Below, in pieces: positions 32,317 through 46,171 of a stretch of DNA of 64,000 bases (position 1 is the first letter of the stretch; every line of letters starts with the position of its first letter). The stretch is from Wolfiporia cocos (lineage: Eukaryota > Basidiomycota > Agaricomycetes > Polyporales > Phaeolaceae). The position numbers and the translations under genes were made by a program. The stretch covers positions 558,001-622,000 of the forward strand of contig JACCLO010000003.1 of assembly GCA_029448655.1 (NCBI GenBank). Reading direction: 5' to 3'. The notes beneath the pieces are model-generated. The model saw only the letters and a list, made by a program, of their open reading frames with translations. It searched no databases and was not told the DNA's origin.

Positions 32317-34032
32317 CACCATAACTTGCCGACCCCAGACTAGCACACTAAGACAGGGAGTTTGAGGGACTTTGCCCAATGTCAAGAGATTAACTGTTCT
32401 GAGGTGTAAGCCTCAGAACACACCAGCTTATGTACATGGGGGAACGTACACTACTGTGTCGCAGACCAGCCCTAAAGGCATGGTCTGTGCGTACGTTATA
32501 TAATAGCCCATCACATGTACGTATGTTATGTAAGCAGGCGCTAGACCATGGAGGGGGGGCTACACATAACTACTAGTCCACTAGGTAGTTGGCATGCTAG
32601 GTCATGTGACTAACCAACGTAGATACGGGGGTTCGAGCCCCGATGGGAATTGTACCTACATGCCACAGAAATCTGTGACAAGCCACAAAAATACACCTTG
32701 TTCCTTTGTTATCAACTTCTATATATGGAGGCTCAAAGCATTGCAAGTTATAAGTATTTTGGTAGGGGTATGAAGGGATGCACATACAGCAGTGCAGCAG
32801 TATGAAAGTGTAACAATGTAAGCATGTGGATCCGAAGCAATCTACATATAGATCCATTATATGCAACTATCTTACATGTATGCAATGTTAACACATTATG
32901 CAGAGGCCTTATGGTAAGATCTGTCACTCATTGCCACATGTAAATCTACTCATCAGGTCGCATGAGCTGCTGGATACATTTTGATTGCACTGGATACATT
33001 TTAATACATTGAACTTTTGTGGATACATCTGGTTACATGAGGATTCATTTGTATATTTTTTAATGCATCAGATTTTCACTGGGATTCAAGTCCCATCAAC
33101 CACATCCTCCCTGTGCTGTGCCATGGGATTTTATAGCTTTTGTAATGTAAATATCCTGTACTGTAGATACCTGCCAGAAAATTCAGGAGGTTTTGAGGCA
33201 CTACATTTGTGGACACAGGATTACAAGCAAAGCAATGATGACACCAAGCATCAGCGAGGTGTCGGAAGTGGCTGAGCGGGCAGAGACGGGTTGGGTGGAC
33301 TCACAATGTCTCCCAATATTCTATTGACTATCATACTTAAGTGACAATTGACGTCCGTGGCGAAGCCGCGGGTACTTAAATTGTTTCGAAGCCGTAAGCG
33401 CTTACGCCGATCGTTCACACACGTGCGATGCGTCATGGGTGCTTACCTAGATTAACTGCCGCAGATCTCGCAGCGGACGGAGCAGCTCTCATCACTCTAT
33501 CGCCTTCTAAGTTATTCTCCTAGATTTCATTTATTGTCCCTCCTACCAGGTCTAAGTGCTGCGCTACTTTCTCGCCAAATCGAAACTTTGCGCCTATCTG
33601 GAGTCAGACCTTGCTGACTTGCTCGTACCGGCACCGACAGAGATCGGTACGTCGTGACTTAGAGTGGTAATTGTTAACCTTGATGTCTACGGGTAGGGCT
33701 CACAGGACTCCCGCAGTCATATAGAGCGTATTGCTTGAGTTTCTGAGCCAAGCTACCTGTCGAGCGGTACCATCGCAGCTCTAGGTGAGTAATCACGAGT
33801 AATAGGTTGTTCACTCTTCAGCGAATTTAAATTTTGTAACAGCTTTACTACGGCTCGTAGCAGTCGTTTCGAGCTCAAAGGCACTCTCATTAACGCTCCG
33901 CGTTCGTAGCAAGAGTTACCAAGCTATCACTCAGCACTCCCTGCGCGAGTGTAGCTTTATCAGGACAGAACGACCTCAGGAACCACAAGGGCTCCTTTTG
34001 GGTCGTCTTGTCCAATAACCCCCCATATCTGC
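32317..34032. other. AT-richer intergenic stretch, with weak Pol III-like and hairpin signals
   Basis: No supported gene. Near 32589-32640 a TGGC-type A-box-like word and GGGTTCGAGCCC, a good B-box/T-arm with 5-bp stem CGGGG/CCCCG, occur 35-40 nt apart, but no acceptor stem can be formed; a tRNA-derived SINE or chance are both possible. An inverted repeat AACGTAC...GTACGTT surrounds GCAGACCA/TGGTCTGTGC at about 32443-32493. The 14-bp palindrome CGTAAGCGCTTACG is near 33393. The last few hundred bases should contain the promoter of the gene at 34033. Confidence 0.4.
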
Positions 34033-37000
34033 ATGAGCCAGCTCCATGCGTACTTTCACCTACGGGATCAGCAGGCCTTCCAGCGCCTGCTCGAGAAGAG
34101 CAAGTCACGCAAACAATCCGCCGCGGGCCCCAGTACCAGTGGCGGAAAGTCATTGAACCGGGCCGGCCAGATAAAGGGGCCATTCGTCAATGTCAACGCA
34201 GTCGACGATCTGGGCAGGACCGTTCTACACCTTGCTGCGGCCTCGCAGGAAGCAGCAGCTACGGAGTATGTTCGGCTGCTCCTTGCGCATCCGCAGATCA
34301 ACGTCAATCTGAAGGACAAGGAGAGCGGCTGGACGCCTCTTCACCGCGCGCTGTATCATGGCAATGTCGAGCCTGCGGTGCTGCTTCTGCAGAGGGACGA
34401 CATCGAAACGACCAAACGGGACCGTGACGGGTATACCGCCTTCGAGTTGTATAACATGACGATAGAAGGCACGGATCCCGGAAGAGGACCGGCAGGACGC
34501 GCAGAACTCTTCACTTGGGGCGTCAACCAGAATGCGACGCTGGGTCTGGGTAATGCAGACAACAGACTGCACCCTGGACAAGTGGAGATTCGTCCTGCTG
34601 AAGGATCGAAACTGCCTGGGAATGCGAAGCTGGACGATAGGTTCGCTTCTATTCACGTACAGGAAGTTGCAATGTCCAGATTGCATACTGGTATGCTGGC
34701 CCTTGTCCCTTCCATTGCCTTTGCTAACATTTGCTCAGCCGTAGTGACGACGGAGCCGCGAGGTAATGTGCGAGTCTGTGGCTTCGGAAGTGGCGGGCGG
34801 TGCGCATGTCCTTCTCGCTTCGCATGCCGCATCTCATTCTCCATTAGTCTAGGGACAGGACAGCACACGCAGTACAGCCTCGTCCCGATCCCGCAATTCA
34901 TGTACAAGATCACCTCTGTCGCACTCGGCCAAGATCATACACTCGTCCTCACTGAGAATGGAGAGGTCCTCAGTTGGGGCTTGAACAGGTTTTATCAACT
35001 GGGATATGTCGTCGAGTCGCCATCCCATGCGGCAGGGCAGGGCAAGTTGGCAGAGCCAATCCAGACGACGCCGAAAAAGATTGCAACGCTGAAGGCCAAG
35101 TTTGTGAAGGGTATTGCGGCGTGCAAGACTGCATCGGCGTGTTGGACTGAGCAGGAGCTGTTGACATGGGGCACGAACAACGGGCAACTTGGTTAGCTGC
35201 ATACCTCTGAACATTAACGTTAGTGGTCTGACAGTTTCTCGCACCAGGTTATGACAAGACCGCGCATCCTGTACAGGTATACCCTCGCGTTGTGACCAAG
35301 ATTTCTCTGCCAGTCCAGTCGGTCACGCTTACCGTACGTGCTTTCGATCGCGCCATCAAGCAGATGAAATCCACAACGTGTGCTTGTATACAGGATAATG
35401 CTTTGCTGTGCTTGCTCGTCACGCATGATGTCATTTGCATTTGGAATGATGGCTCCAGCAAGATCAAGTACGTTTCCATCCAGCGGGCTTTATTGCGAGA
35501 ATTGAGCGAATCTCCAATCCAGCTTCCCAGCAAATAGCTTCCCCTCCAAGGTGGCTACTTACCGCCCGCCGCATGTCGCGCGAAATGTCCGCATCGGGAA
35601 GATCACAAGCTGCGATAACGTATTCGTGGCATTGTCTTCCAATGATGATCTGTTCACGTCCACCATTCCCTCTCCACCGGAAGGAGGCTTAGATGCCAGC
35701 AATTCGCGATTGGCGATTCAGCCTCAGCGCGTTCGAGGTCTTCCCAAGACTCCTGGTGGTATTCGAGTATGCTGCGTCTGGCGTTTCAATGCATAAGGTA
35801 CTAACTAGCAATTTACAGGACGTAGCTCTCGGCGCAGATGGCTCTATCGCCATCTGTACAGGGCTGGGTCATATTTTTGCGCGCTCGCGAGACTCGAAGT
35901 CCGGCCAGAGCGCTGCGACGAAGTCTTCCAAGTTCCAACTAGTAAACCACATTCAACGCGCGGTTACAGTGTTCACCAATCCTACCGGAGCGTACGGTGC
36001 ACTCCGCGTTGACTATACGCCGCCACCGATCAAGATCGTCGGAAATCTCATTACGCAGGATCTGGCCCAGATACAGCCGTACCTAAGATTTCCGTCCACG
36101 CTGGATGGTGCAGTTGGCGGTGCTGCCCACACCCAGCCTAGTGCTGAGGAGTCGATCACCTCGCCCGACGATCTCGAGGACGACTCGGACGACCTACTCA
36201 TCCAGAAGGATATTAAGCAGCTCGAGATGCTCTGCGACCTACTGGAGCGTGAGATGGATGCTCGTTCTGTCAACAACACACAGTGTCTATTTGACGGTTT
36301 AAGGCTTCCCTACGGTGCTGACTTGATGATTCATGCGAAGGATTTTGCATTCCCAGCTCATCGCATTGTGCTTGCCGCTCGGTGCCGTGCTATAGTGTCA
36401 GTTCTTGCTGGGGGTCCTCCGCTCATGGATGTGGCACTCAAGATAACAATTAAAAATCTTGCCGTCAGGACATCATCGCAACTCGCGCACCTTATGATTG
36501 CTGGGTGTCATCCACTGTCTGTCTTGATTTTCCTGACATACCTATACACGGATGACACAGTGGCGGTCTGGGACTATCGTGTCGGTCTTGCGTTTAAGAG
36601 ACGGCTTTCACTGCTGGACATCAATTCTGTTCAGGTCAAGTCCGAACTGCAAGCACTTGCTCGTCTGCTCGACTTGCCTCTCCTCGGCACTTCACTAATT
36701 CCGACAACGAAGCGAACTCCTAGACCATCCGTGGCAGACGACATTCTCAAGCTTTTTCATGATAGCCAAACCAGAGGTGGCTCATTCACAAACAACAGGC
36801 CGATATGGTCCGATCCATTAGCCTCGGATATCCACCTTCGTTTGGCAGATCGGACTGTCTATGCCCACTCCGCAATCCTCAGAGCACGTTCGCCGTTATT
36901 CGAAGCGTTCTTTGATGACGAAGACTGGACGATCGAGAGGTGGACGCCAGAGGGTACTTTAGACTTCGACTTGCGCCACTTACGTTGGCGCGAGATGGAG

Positions 37001-39181
37001 TTTGTAATGCGCTTTCTATGCGGGGATGATCAAGAGATGTTCGACGTTCTAGGTGTGATATCCCACATTTTTAATAGCTTGACAAGTCGCTAATGCCCCC
37101 CTTCAAGAATTCATACACTCAGTTGACGACCTGCTAGACTTCATGTTCGATGTCATGGCGGCAGCAGTAAGTGGCTGCAGCTCTGGCGTATTTAATCCGT
37201 CTCTTAACCACAATTTCAGAACGAGTTACTTCTCGATCGTCTTGTACTCATTTGCTCTGACGTTATTCTGCACCACGTCAACGTCTATAATGTCTGTTCC
37301 GTGCTCGCCGACGCTTCACACCTTTATGCGATGGAATTAGTACGCTCCGTGGAAGACTACATGACCGTGGTCTTGGAGACATTGCTCGAGGGTGGAATGC
37401 TTGATAACCTGTCGCATCAACTCATCAGACAACTATCCGAATACATTCACGAGCAACAGATGAACAAGAGCAACATAGCGCGGTCGAACAAGCTGGTTGA
37501 AAAGGCACTTCAGTCATATCGCGAATGGCTTGCGTTGCAGGACATCCCAAGGCATATCGTGCCTTCTACTAACTGGGAAGAATTCTCTAGGCCCCCGGCG
37601 CTTCATCCCATATGGCCCTCATACGAGCTCTTATATGAGTATGAGCCATCCGATTCCGCCTCAATAGCTGGCACTGCAGTTTCCTCAACAGCAACTAGTC
37701 CAACCATTGGGCCCGCAACACCGCCTCCGATGAAGATCGACTTACTTTCGCTCGCTGATGACGAGATATTCACGATGGACGACGTGGAGTCTCCCTCCAC
37801 ACCCACTGAAAAAGCATTACCAACTAGTATGGCTGTAGAGCCAGCGAAGCCCATTGGTCCTTGGAAGGCAGTTTTAGCTGCTCCGCGGTGCGTGCCGTTA
37901 GAATCCTGCATCGTATAGGTTATTCATTGTTTTCTAGGGTGGATATGAATGCCATAATGGCAGAGGCTCAAGCTACTGCACCTGCAAAGCGTACATCTCC
38001 GCGCACAAACTTGACATCCAGCGTGCCTACCAATAGAGCACCTCCCGCATTGAACACCATTGCCCGTTCGCCGAACGACAAGGTGATCGCGGCCCAGCAG
38101 ATGGCGCCAGTGCAGCAGCGTCCAAAACCTGGACTGGGTCTGTTGGAATCTCCTGGGAGACCATCAGACTCTCCCTGGAGGAAGCCACAAGTGCCTAGTA
38201 CGCCTTGCCGACCGCAGCCACCATCCGCTGGCTGGCAATCGCAAGCGCCATCCAGTCAAGTCGTTCGGGGAGATCAGACCTCCGCGTCTGCGGCCGGTCC
38301 AACTGGATCGGCCTCGCGACCATTGTCTAGTACACCGCCAAAGATTGCAAGACAAGGATTAGGTCCCGTGTTTACGCCCTCGAGACAACAGGCCTCGTCC
38401 AAACCTTCATCCTCTACCCGCCGTGTCTCGTAAGTGTTCCCATATATGTTTCGCTATGACTCGCCTCATGATCATATGCAGGAGTGGGAGTGTCTGGACT
38501 CCTCCATCAGTACAGCCAACTGTTCAGACCTCAGCTTCTGGCTCAGGTGTATCCTTGGTTGCCATACAGGCAGCACAACAGGAGGAAGCATCCGCCTCAT
38601 ATAAAGGGAAAAGATCACTGCTGGAGATTCAGAAGGAAGAACGAGCACGCCAAATAGAAGAGGACTTTCTCCGGTGGTGGGCTGCAGAAGAAGCTAGGTT
38701 ACAGGAGGAGGCCAGATTGCAAGAGGAAGCCATATTGCAGGAGGCGACCACGTCACAGAAGGGGGCTATATCACAGGAGGCAGCCACGTCGAAGAAGGCT
38801 GCGAAGGGCAAAGCGCGACAGAAGGAGCGTGCGCCGCCGGATCCACGCCCCCAGAAGAACAAGGGCAAAGCTAGGCAGGGCAAGGATGAGTCTCATCCTG
38901 TCGCATACGACAATCCTGGAGCCAGTTCCTCGCAGACCAAGCCAGTCTCCTTCGCCGCGAATCTATCCCAGAAGCAGTCGGATGCTCCTCCACCCCCGAA
39001 GGCCGGTCGTCCCCGGAAAGACAACCGTAGCTCTCAATCCCACGCAAGTAGTACTAAATCAGCCACACGTGAAGGACGCGAGCGCGGTGTCATAGATGAC
39101 GGACGGACAGGGCCGTCCACCACGGGAATGCGTACGATTCCTGGCCGGAACGCTCTTGACGACGATGTTGTGACGAAATGA
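34033..39181 (+). CDS. IBtk/Btb3-like protein: ankyrin, RCC1 and two BTB domains
   Basis: Eleven exons: 34033-34690, 34739-34799, 34848-35191, 35248-35333, 35394-35467, 35538-35766, 35819-37052, 37108-37166, 37220-37887, 37938-38429, 38482-39181. All junctions keep phase and give 1,534 residues. Ankyrin repeats (DDLGRTVLHLAAAS, ESGWTPLHRALYHGN; about 55-125) are followed by RCC1-type repeats (LFTWGVNQNATLGLGN; VLSWGLNRFYQLGY). BTB domain one starts near residue 650 (ADLMIHAKDFAFPAHRIVL) and BTB domain two near 820 (DIHLRLADRTVYAHSAILRAR). The C-terminus holds the family motif SLLEIQKEERAR and a long charged region. Relatives (animal IBtk, fission yeast Btb3) are substrate adaptors of cullin-3 ubiquitin ligases, so this is probably a CUL3 adaptor. 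The intron 35767-35818 has a textbook TACTAAC branch site. Confidence 0.9.
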
Positions 39182-39414
39182 ACGGTTATGACTCAGGCAC
39201 TTATGATCGATCTCGGTATGAGCTGTACTCCGCCTCCTATGATTCATATGATCCAGACTGTATTTTGAGTATTGCTACACGCCGTAATGGGCGAGTGGGG
39301 GTAAAATGCTTCTAGAGATCTGTGGGTGCTACTAGATGTACAGTACGTCTACAATTATACAAGTTAGAATAGCAGGCGAAGTGGGGTGAACAACGGCAAC
39401 ACTGGGACTTCACA

Positions 39415-42400
39415 TCAGTCTGACGACGAGCTGCGCTCCTCCGTGAGGGAATTGACGGAGGCGGATGAGCCAACTGTAGCGTCCGGCTCGTGATTGTCCT
39501 TAATATCTAACGTCTCTCCGTCGCCGCCAACCCGAATAGACACGATATCGCCGTCCCTATGACATTCATCAGGATCGCTAAGTGGGGCCAATATATCAGT
39601 GGCACGCACCGAATTGTGCCCGCCAACAGTTTCTGAGCAAGCGGGAAGAGGACCTTGGTGCGCACGATGCGCGCGATCGCGCGCGCACCGTACACGTCGG
39701 AGTACCCCTGCTGTGCGAGCCACTCCTGTGCCTTGTCGTCCACGTCGAGGGTGATGCGCCGGTCCCGCAGCCGGTCCTGGACGTCGCTTAGCCGCAAGGA
39801 GACGACTCGGAGAATGGACTGCTTGGAGAGCTTGTTGAAAACGAGCATCGAATCGAGCCGGTTGAGAAGCTCGGGAGGGAAGTACGATGCGGTGCGCTCA
39901 AGAACCTCGTCGCGTGCTGTAGGGGTGACGACACCGTTGTTGTCTGATGCGGAGCTTTGCGCAAGAATGTCGCTGCCTACAGGTAGCAGTCAGTGAGATA
40001 TACAGCGGCTGAGTTCCCACTGAGGCGTACCAAGGTTGCTTGTCAGACAAATAATGGTATTCTGTGATGCTGTCAAGATTTAGTGCAGATTTCACGGATG
40101 AAGTGCGTTACCTTGAAGTCAACCTTGCGACCTGAGGCAACGATCAGAAAGAGGTGACGAGACAGTCGTCGTGTACGTACCTTGAGAATCAGTGATGCTA
40201 CCCTCGTCCAGAATCTGTAGCAGGATCATCGCCACATCCTATCCACAATATGAGCGACCACAGCATGCACAGATTACGTTAACGTACCTTGTGCGCCTTC
40301 TCCAGCTCATCAAGCAGGATGACAGCTAATGCGAGTCAACGGCTATCCACTGGGCCCTCAATGATGAGGACACGTACCATAGGGCTTGCGCCGTACAGCC
40401 TCCGTCAGTTGGCCTGACAAGTCATAGTCAGATCAAACGACATGATGAGGGCACAGATCACACACCTCCTTCCTCAAAGCCAACATACCCTGGGGCAGCA
40501 CCAATCAGCCTCGAGATGGTGTGCCGGTCATGATACTCGGACATGTTGATGTTGATGCTAAATATGTGGGTCAGCTCTGGCGAGACCAGCGACCCGCAGC
40601 GAGACCACGCACAGGCCGCGCTTCTCGTCGTTGTACAAGAACGCCGCCAAGGCCTTGCAGAGCTCCGTCTAGACGGGGAGGTCAGCAGCCGCTCCTCCGC
40701 ACGTTGACGAGGCGGCTCACCTTGCCCACGCCCGTCGGGCCAAGGAAGAGGAACGACGCGACGGGGCGGTTCGGAGGCTGCAGTCCCGCACGGGAGATCC
40801 GCACGGCGTCGCTCACGGCCGCGACGACATGGTCCTGGCCGACGACGCGCTGCCGGAGCGTATCCTCCATCTACCACCACCATCAGCGCTGCGCCGCAAC
40901 ACACCACACCGAAAAACGACGCACGTGGACCAGCTTGTCCCGCTCGCCCTTGAGCAGGTTCTGCACCGGGATGCCCGTCGCCTTCGCCACGACGCGCGCG
41001 ATGTCCGCGGACGTGACGCGGTCGTGCAGCATCGGCAGCGGGCCCTCCGCCTCCGCCGCGGCCGCCTCGCCGCGCTCGCTCTCGCTCGGCAGCTGGCGCT
41101 GCAGCTCCGGGATCGTCGCGAACCGCAGCTGCGACGCGCGCTCGTACTGGCCCTGCCGCTGCGCGACCTCGAGCTCGTGCTTCGCCTGCTCGAGCCGCTG
41201 CTTGAGGTCCTTGATCCGCTGCAGGCGCGCACGCTCTGTCCGCGCACGTCATCAGTCCGTCAGCACCGCACGTCCACGTCCACATGCCCGTCCACGGCCG
41301 TGTCTAGCCGGACCAGGGGCCAATACGTACCTGCCTGCCAGAGCGCGGCGAGGCGCTCCGCCTCCGCGCGCCTCTCCGCGAGCGCGCGCTCGACCGCGGC
41401 GCGGCGCTCGGCGGAGACCGCGTCCTGCTCGTTGCGCAGGCTCTCGCGCTCGATCTCGAGCGTGACGAGCTCGCGGCCGAGCGCCTCGAGCTCGTCCGGC
41501 TTCGACTCCTGCGCGAGCCGCAGCGCGGACGCCGCCTCGTCCACGAGGTCGATCGCCTTGTCCGGCAGGAAGCGCTCCGAGAGGTAGCGCGCGCTGTACA
41601 CGGCCGCTGTGGACGCGAGGCATCAGAGCGAGCTTCGCGCATGGGCCAGAGCGATGAACGTACCCGTGACGAGCGCGCCGTCCGCGATGCCGACGCCGTG
41701 GTGGACCTCGTAGCGCGGCTTGAGGCCGCGCAGGATCGAGATCGTCGCGTCTACTGTGGGCTCCTCTATCGTCACCGGCTGGAAGCGCCGCTCGAGGGCC
41801 GCATCTTTTCCGATCGTCTTGCGATACTCGTCCGCTGAACAGCAGAAGAAGGTTTGCAATTGAGTCGAATGAATGCGTTGGGAGCTTAAGGGCGCTCACG
41901 CGTCGTTGCGCCCACGAGCTGCAGACCGCGCGCAAGCGCGGGCTTGATCATCTGCCCTGCGTCAATGCTACCTTCTGCCTTGCCCAAGTTGAACAGTGTG
42001 TCTGCGGACCAGCGCCTCGATATCAGCGGGCTAAATTGACCGCGTGGCATACTCACGGACTTCATCGATGAAGCAAATCACATTCCCGGCCTAATGGGTT
42101 GAAATGAAGGTCCGCCAATGTAAATCAGCAACAGCAAAAACACACCTCTTCCTCGATGTCTCGGAGGAGGTTCTTGAACTTCTCTTCAAACTGCCCACGA
42201 ATGCCGGAGCCGACCATGATCGAGGCTAAATCGATTGATAGTACACGCTTGTTCTGCAAGGACTGTTCACAAGCTTCAATAAAGCCGCGTCATGTGCTTC
42301 AGCATAATATCACCAACGCACCTCCGGCACTTCCTTGGCGACTATGCGACTTGCAAGTCCCTCGAGGATCGCGGTCTTTCCGACACCAGGCGGACCGATC

Positions 42401-43124
42401 AGCTGGTTGGTGAAGAGGAAATGAGGATGACCTTGTGACTGAAGCAGAGCAGGAGACATACGACTGGGTTAGACTTGGTCCTCCGTGAAAGGACTGTTGG
42501 ACTGCATCAATTCACGGTACCTTGCCGAGTGTGCGTGCTACATACTCTGAATGGTCCGGCGGATTTCTGCGTGAACAGATGTGAATTCTTAGCGTCAAGA
42601 CAGGGCAGTTGAAGTCAAGGGCGCACCATCATCACGTCCGATTGTCGGGTCTAGTTTCCCGTTCCTCGCCATTTCGGTGAGGTCAACACTCTGGGGGACA
42701 TGGCATTAGCACAGTATATGCATGGCAAGACCCTTTCTGGCCGGTGTCTGTGCTGAAGCTTGCACCGTGGTCGAGCTGCATAACATGGTGTCTACAGCCC
42801 CATAGTGTTCCGGAATCATTCAGCACAGACACAGGCCAGACGAGGACCGCCCGAGCGACTCACATATTCTTTGAGTGCATCCCCCTTCTCGTGCTGCGGT
42901 GCAAATGAGAAGGAAAGTCCGCCGGGACCGCGGCCTGGTGGACCCTGCGCGTAGCCCCGGGAGGGGACGGTCGGTAGTGCGAGCCGGTGGGCGAAGCATG
43001 GTCCTATCCGCCGTGCAGCTTGCGAGGTCCTCAGCAGGGGGTGCTGAATGAACGCAGAGGGATAGACGTAGGTGCGTTTTGAGGCAGTCTGCGAGACTGC
43101 AGCTGAGACTGTGCTACGCAACAT
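39415..43124 (-). CDS. HSP78: Mitochondrial Hsp78 / ClpB-type AAA+ disaggregase
   Basis: About twenty short exons on the minus strand. The ATG at 43124 opens an Arg/Ser/Ala-rich presequence ([20 protein letters not shown]) typical of mitochondrial import. Then in order: [14 protein letters not shown]; first Walker [19 protein letters not shown]; pore region [16 protein letters not shown]; Walker [29 protein letters not shown]1 lid [20 protein letters not shown]; the coiled-coil middle domain; second Walker [19 protein letters not shown]; second pore loop [22 protein letters not shown] region; and the C-terminal lid ([19 protein letters not shown]). The last two exons are 39976-39610 and 39556-39415, stop TGA. 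There is no ClpB-type N-domain, as usual for Hsp78. Hsp78 cooperates with mitochondrial Hsp70 in resolving aggregates. The middle exons (40560-41640) are very GC-rich. Confidence 0.92.
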
Positions 43125-43407
43125 GGTGGACAAGCAAGAGGTGTGCTTGCGCTGCACACCATATTTGACGGCGGCAAAGCCGACGCGCATTCGAGCGCCT
43201 TCGGGGCCGTTCGTCGCGTGACGTCACGTCCGTCGGTCACACCGATGCCTGTCGCAGAAGCAGCGTGCACTGTAGTGACTGCAGTGGATCTGACGTTGCT
43301 GGAACCGACAGCTCGCAAGCGAAGCCACAAGGCATTCCGCATCGGGCAACTGACCTGCCTATCTAGAGCGCACATCAGACCCGGCTGTTCCCGATCCCGC
43401 TCATGCC
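43125..43407. promoter_or_regulatory. Shared divergent promoter region of Hsp78 and the J-protein
   Basis: Only 283 bp separate the two start codons, ATG at 43124 minus and ATG at 43408 plus. Minus-strand frames running through it have no family support, so it must hold both core promoters and 5' UTRs. I saw no clear TATA box and no confident heat-shock element array by eye. Confidence 0.65.
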
Positions 43408-44191
43408 ATGCAGGTCCAGCGAGTGCTCGTACAAACGCGCAGGGCATCCACATCCGTCCACGCACAGCTCCCCTTCCCAACCCACGCACACCCGAGCCCA
43501 CATGAGATATTCCACCTCCCCGTAGGAGCGTCCCAGCAGGACATCAAGGCGCGCTGTACGCCCCCCGCCCCTGCTCACACGCACCCCACGCTGACCCGCG
43601 CGCAGACTACGAGCTCGTCCGCGCGCACCACCCCGACTCGCCGCACAACCGCGAGCTCGCCGCGGCGGTGCGCCACGCACGCTTCCAAGCGGTCACCGCC
43701 GCGTACGACGCGCTGCGCGGGCGCGCAGCCGACCCCATCCGCGCCGAGCTCGACCGGCGGAAGCGCTTCCAGGACGCGCGCGCGCGCGAGATGGCCCGCC
43801 GGCGGCGCGCCGAGTTCGCGGGCCCGCAGCCCGAGTTCGCCGCGGAGGCGGACGACGGGTGGAAGGACCGGCTGATCATCGCCGCGGGCATCCTGGTGCG
43901 TCCCTTCTGCGTTGTGCTCCTCGCGCGTAACCATCCTTGCATGCGGTGCTTACCCGTGTGCAGTCGCTCGGCGTCGGCCTCGCGCCGATATTCTGGCCGG
44001 GCCTCAGCGTCGCGGACAAGATGCACATGGCGGCGTCTGCGAACCTGGCGGAGGCGCGGCGGGAGGCCCGCGAGTACGGCCATGAGCGTCGGCTGCAGAT
44101 CCGCCGGCGCGTGCGCGAGTTCAAGGAGCAGGAGGCGGAGCGCAAACAGGTCGCAGAGCTCGAGCGCGCAGAGTCGCTCAAGGAGCACTGA
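43408..44191 (+). CDS. Membrane-anchored J-domain (DnaJ-like) protein, probably mitochondrial
   Basis: Three exons, 43408-43555, 43606-43895 and 43964-44191, give 221 residues in phase. The N-terminus (MQVQRVLVQTRRASTSVHA) is basic and acid-free, like a mitochondrial presequence. The J-domain follows at about residues 31-85: PHEIFHLPVGASQQDIKARY, the HPD tripeptide in VRAHHPDSPHN, then FQAVTAAYDALRG. A hydrophobic segment (LIIAAGILSLGVGLAPIFW; about 139-157) is a likely membrane anchor, followed by a charged helical tail. J-proteins stimulate Hsp70 ATPase activity through HPD. Head-to-head placement with Hsp78 suggests shared expression with the mitochondrial disaggregation machinery. Exon 2 is extremely GC-rich. 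Confidence 0.85.
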
Positions 44192-44390
44192 TGCGGCCCA
44201 TCTGCTCTCGCACAGTACACAGTACTCATACGTATATACGGCACACCGCGCCTCGGGCGCCCACAGGCTACACAGACATTGTACACTGTAATCATAGTCA
44301 TTCCTTGTACACATATCATAGTGCGTGTTCTTCGTCCATCGCCACCACACCCACCAGCCGCCTCTCCAAGCTTCACCCGCGCGACCACGA

Positions 44391-45602
<1,212 letters not shown>

Positions 45603-46171
45603 GGTGGTTCGCTAGTGGCGTGTAGTATCAGGTGAATGGAATTCCGAGACGGGCAGATAAGGCGGAGTGGCTCAAGCTTCGCGGCTATTAGGTTCAGACA
45701 CTAATAAGGCTGCAGGGTGTGAAGCTTCGCGGATGAACTACGAGGTAGGTTCACTGCTAAGGCTGAACGACTACGAAGAGCAAGCAGCCGGCCGCAGTGA
45801 GAGTGGCTGCGATGTAAATGTTATTTGGTAGCCTCGTGCTTGATGTATTTCCATATCAGGATCATTGACAGGTCCATGACCACGATCGAGCGCTGCCACT
45901 GTACTACATGTTCACTGTTATACTGGATGCTGAAGCGCCGATAACCCTGTCAAATTATGCTGGTTACGTCTTGCGAGACTGGAGCAGTTTGACTCGCTAT
46001 GGTAATACGCGCCTTTTATGGCCTTGCGTTAGCGTGACTCTTGGAAGATGTGAGTCGATAACGGTCTCCTGGTACTACGATGGTCTCACGTCCGAAGTCC
46101 ACGCACCTTCGAAGTTTGATAGACAACGGCTCTAGCAGGTCCCTAGCTACCATTTTCCCTGATCCGTGGAA
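45603..46171. other. Intergenic, promoter side of cytidine deaminase
   Basis: Contains only a 75-codon plus-strand frame (45908-46135) without recognisable features. No repeat or RNA gene was recognised. Confidence 0.4.

Noticed and set aside
32585..32670. tRNA gene
   Set aside because: The T-arm is perfect (CGGGG-loop-CCCCG with GTTCGAG) and an A-box-like TGGC word precedes it, but the 5' and 3' acceptor strands do not pair and the anticodon arm cannot be formed. At most a tRNA-derived relic.
33259..33345. tRNA-Ser/Leu starting GTCGGAAGTGGCTGAGCGG
   Set aside because: The first 19 bases look like the acceptor and D-arm of a class II tRNA, but no matching CCGAC acceptor strand or T-arm follows within 120 nt.
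40458..41935. Long G/C-rich ORFs on both strands (up to 314 codons) in the Hsp78 region
   Set aside because: Low-complexity Arg/Ala/Ser frames produced by the GC-rich Hsp78 exons; only the Hsp78 frame shows family motifs.
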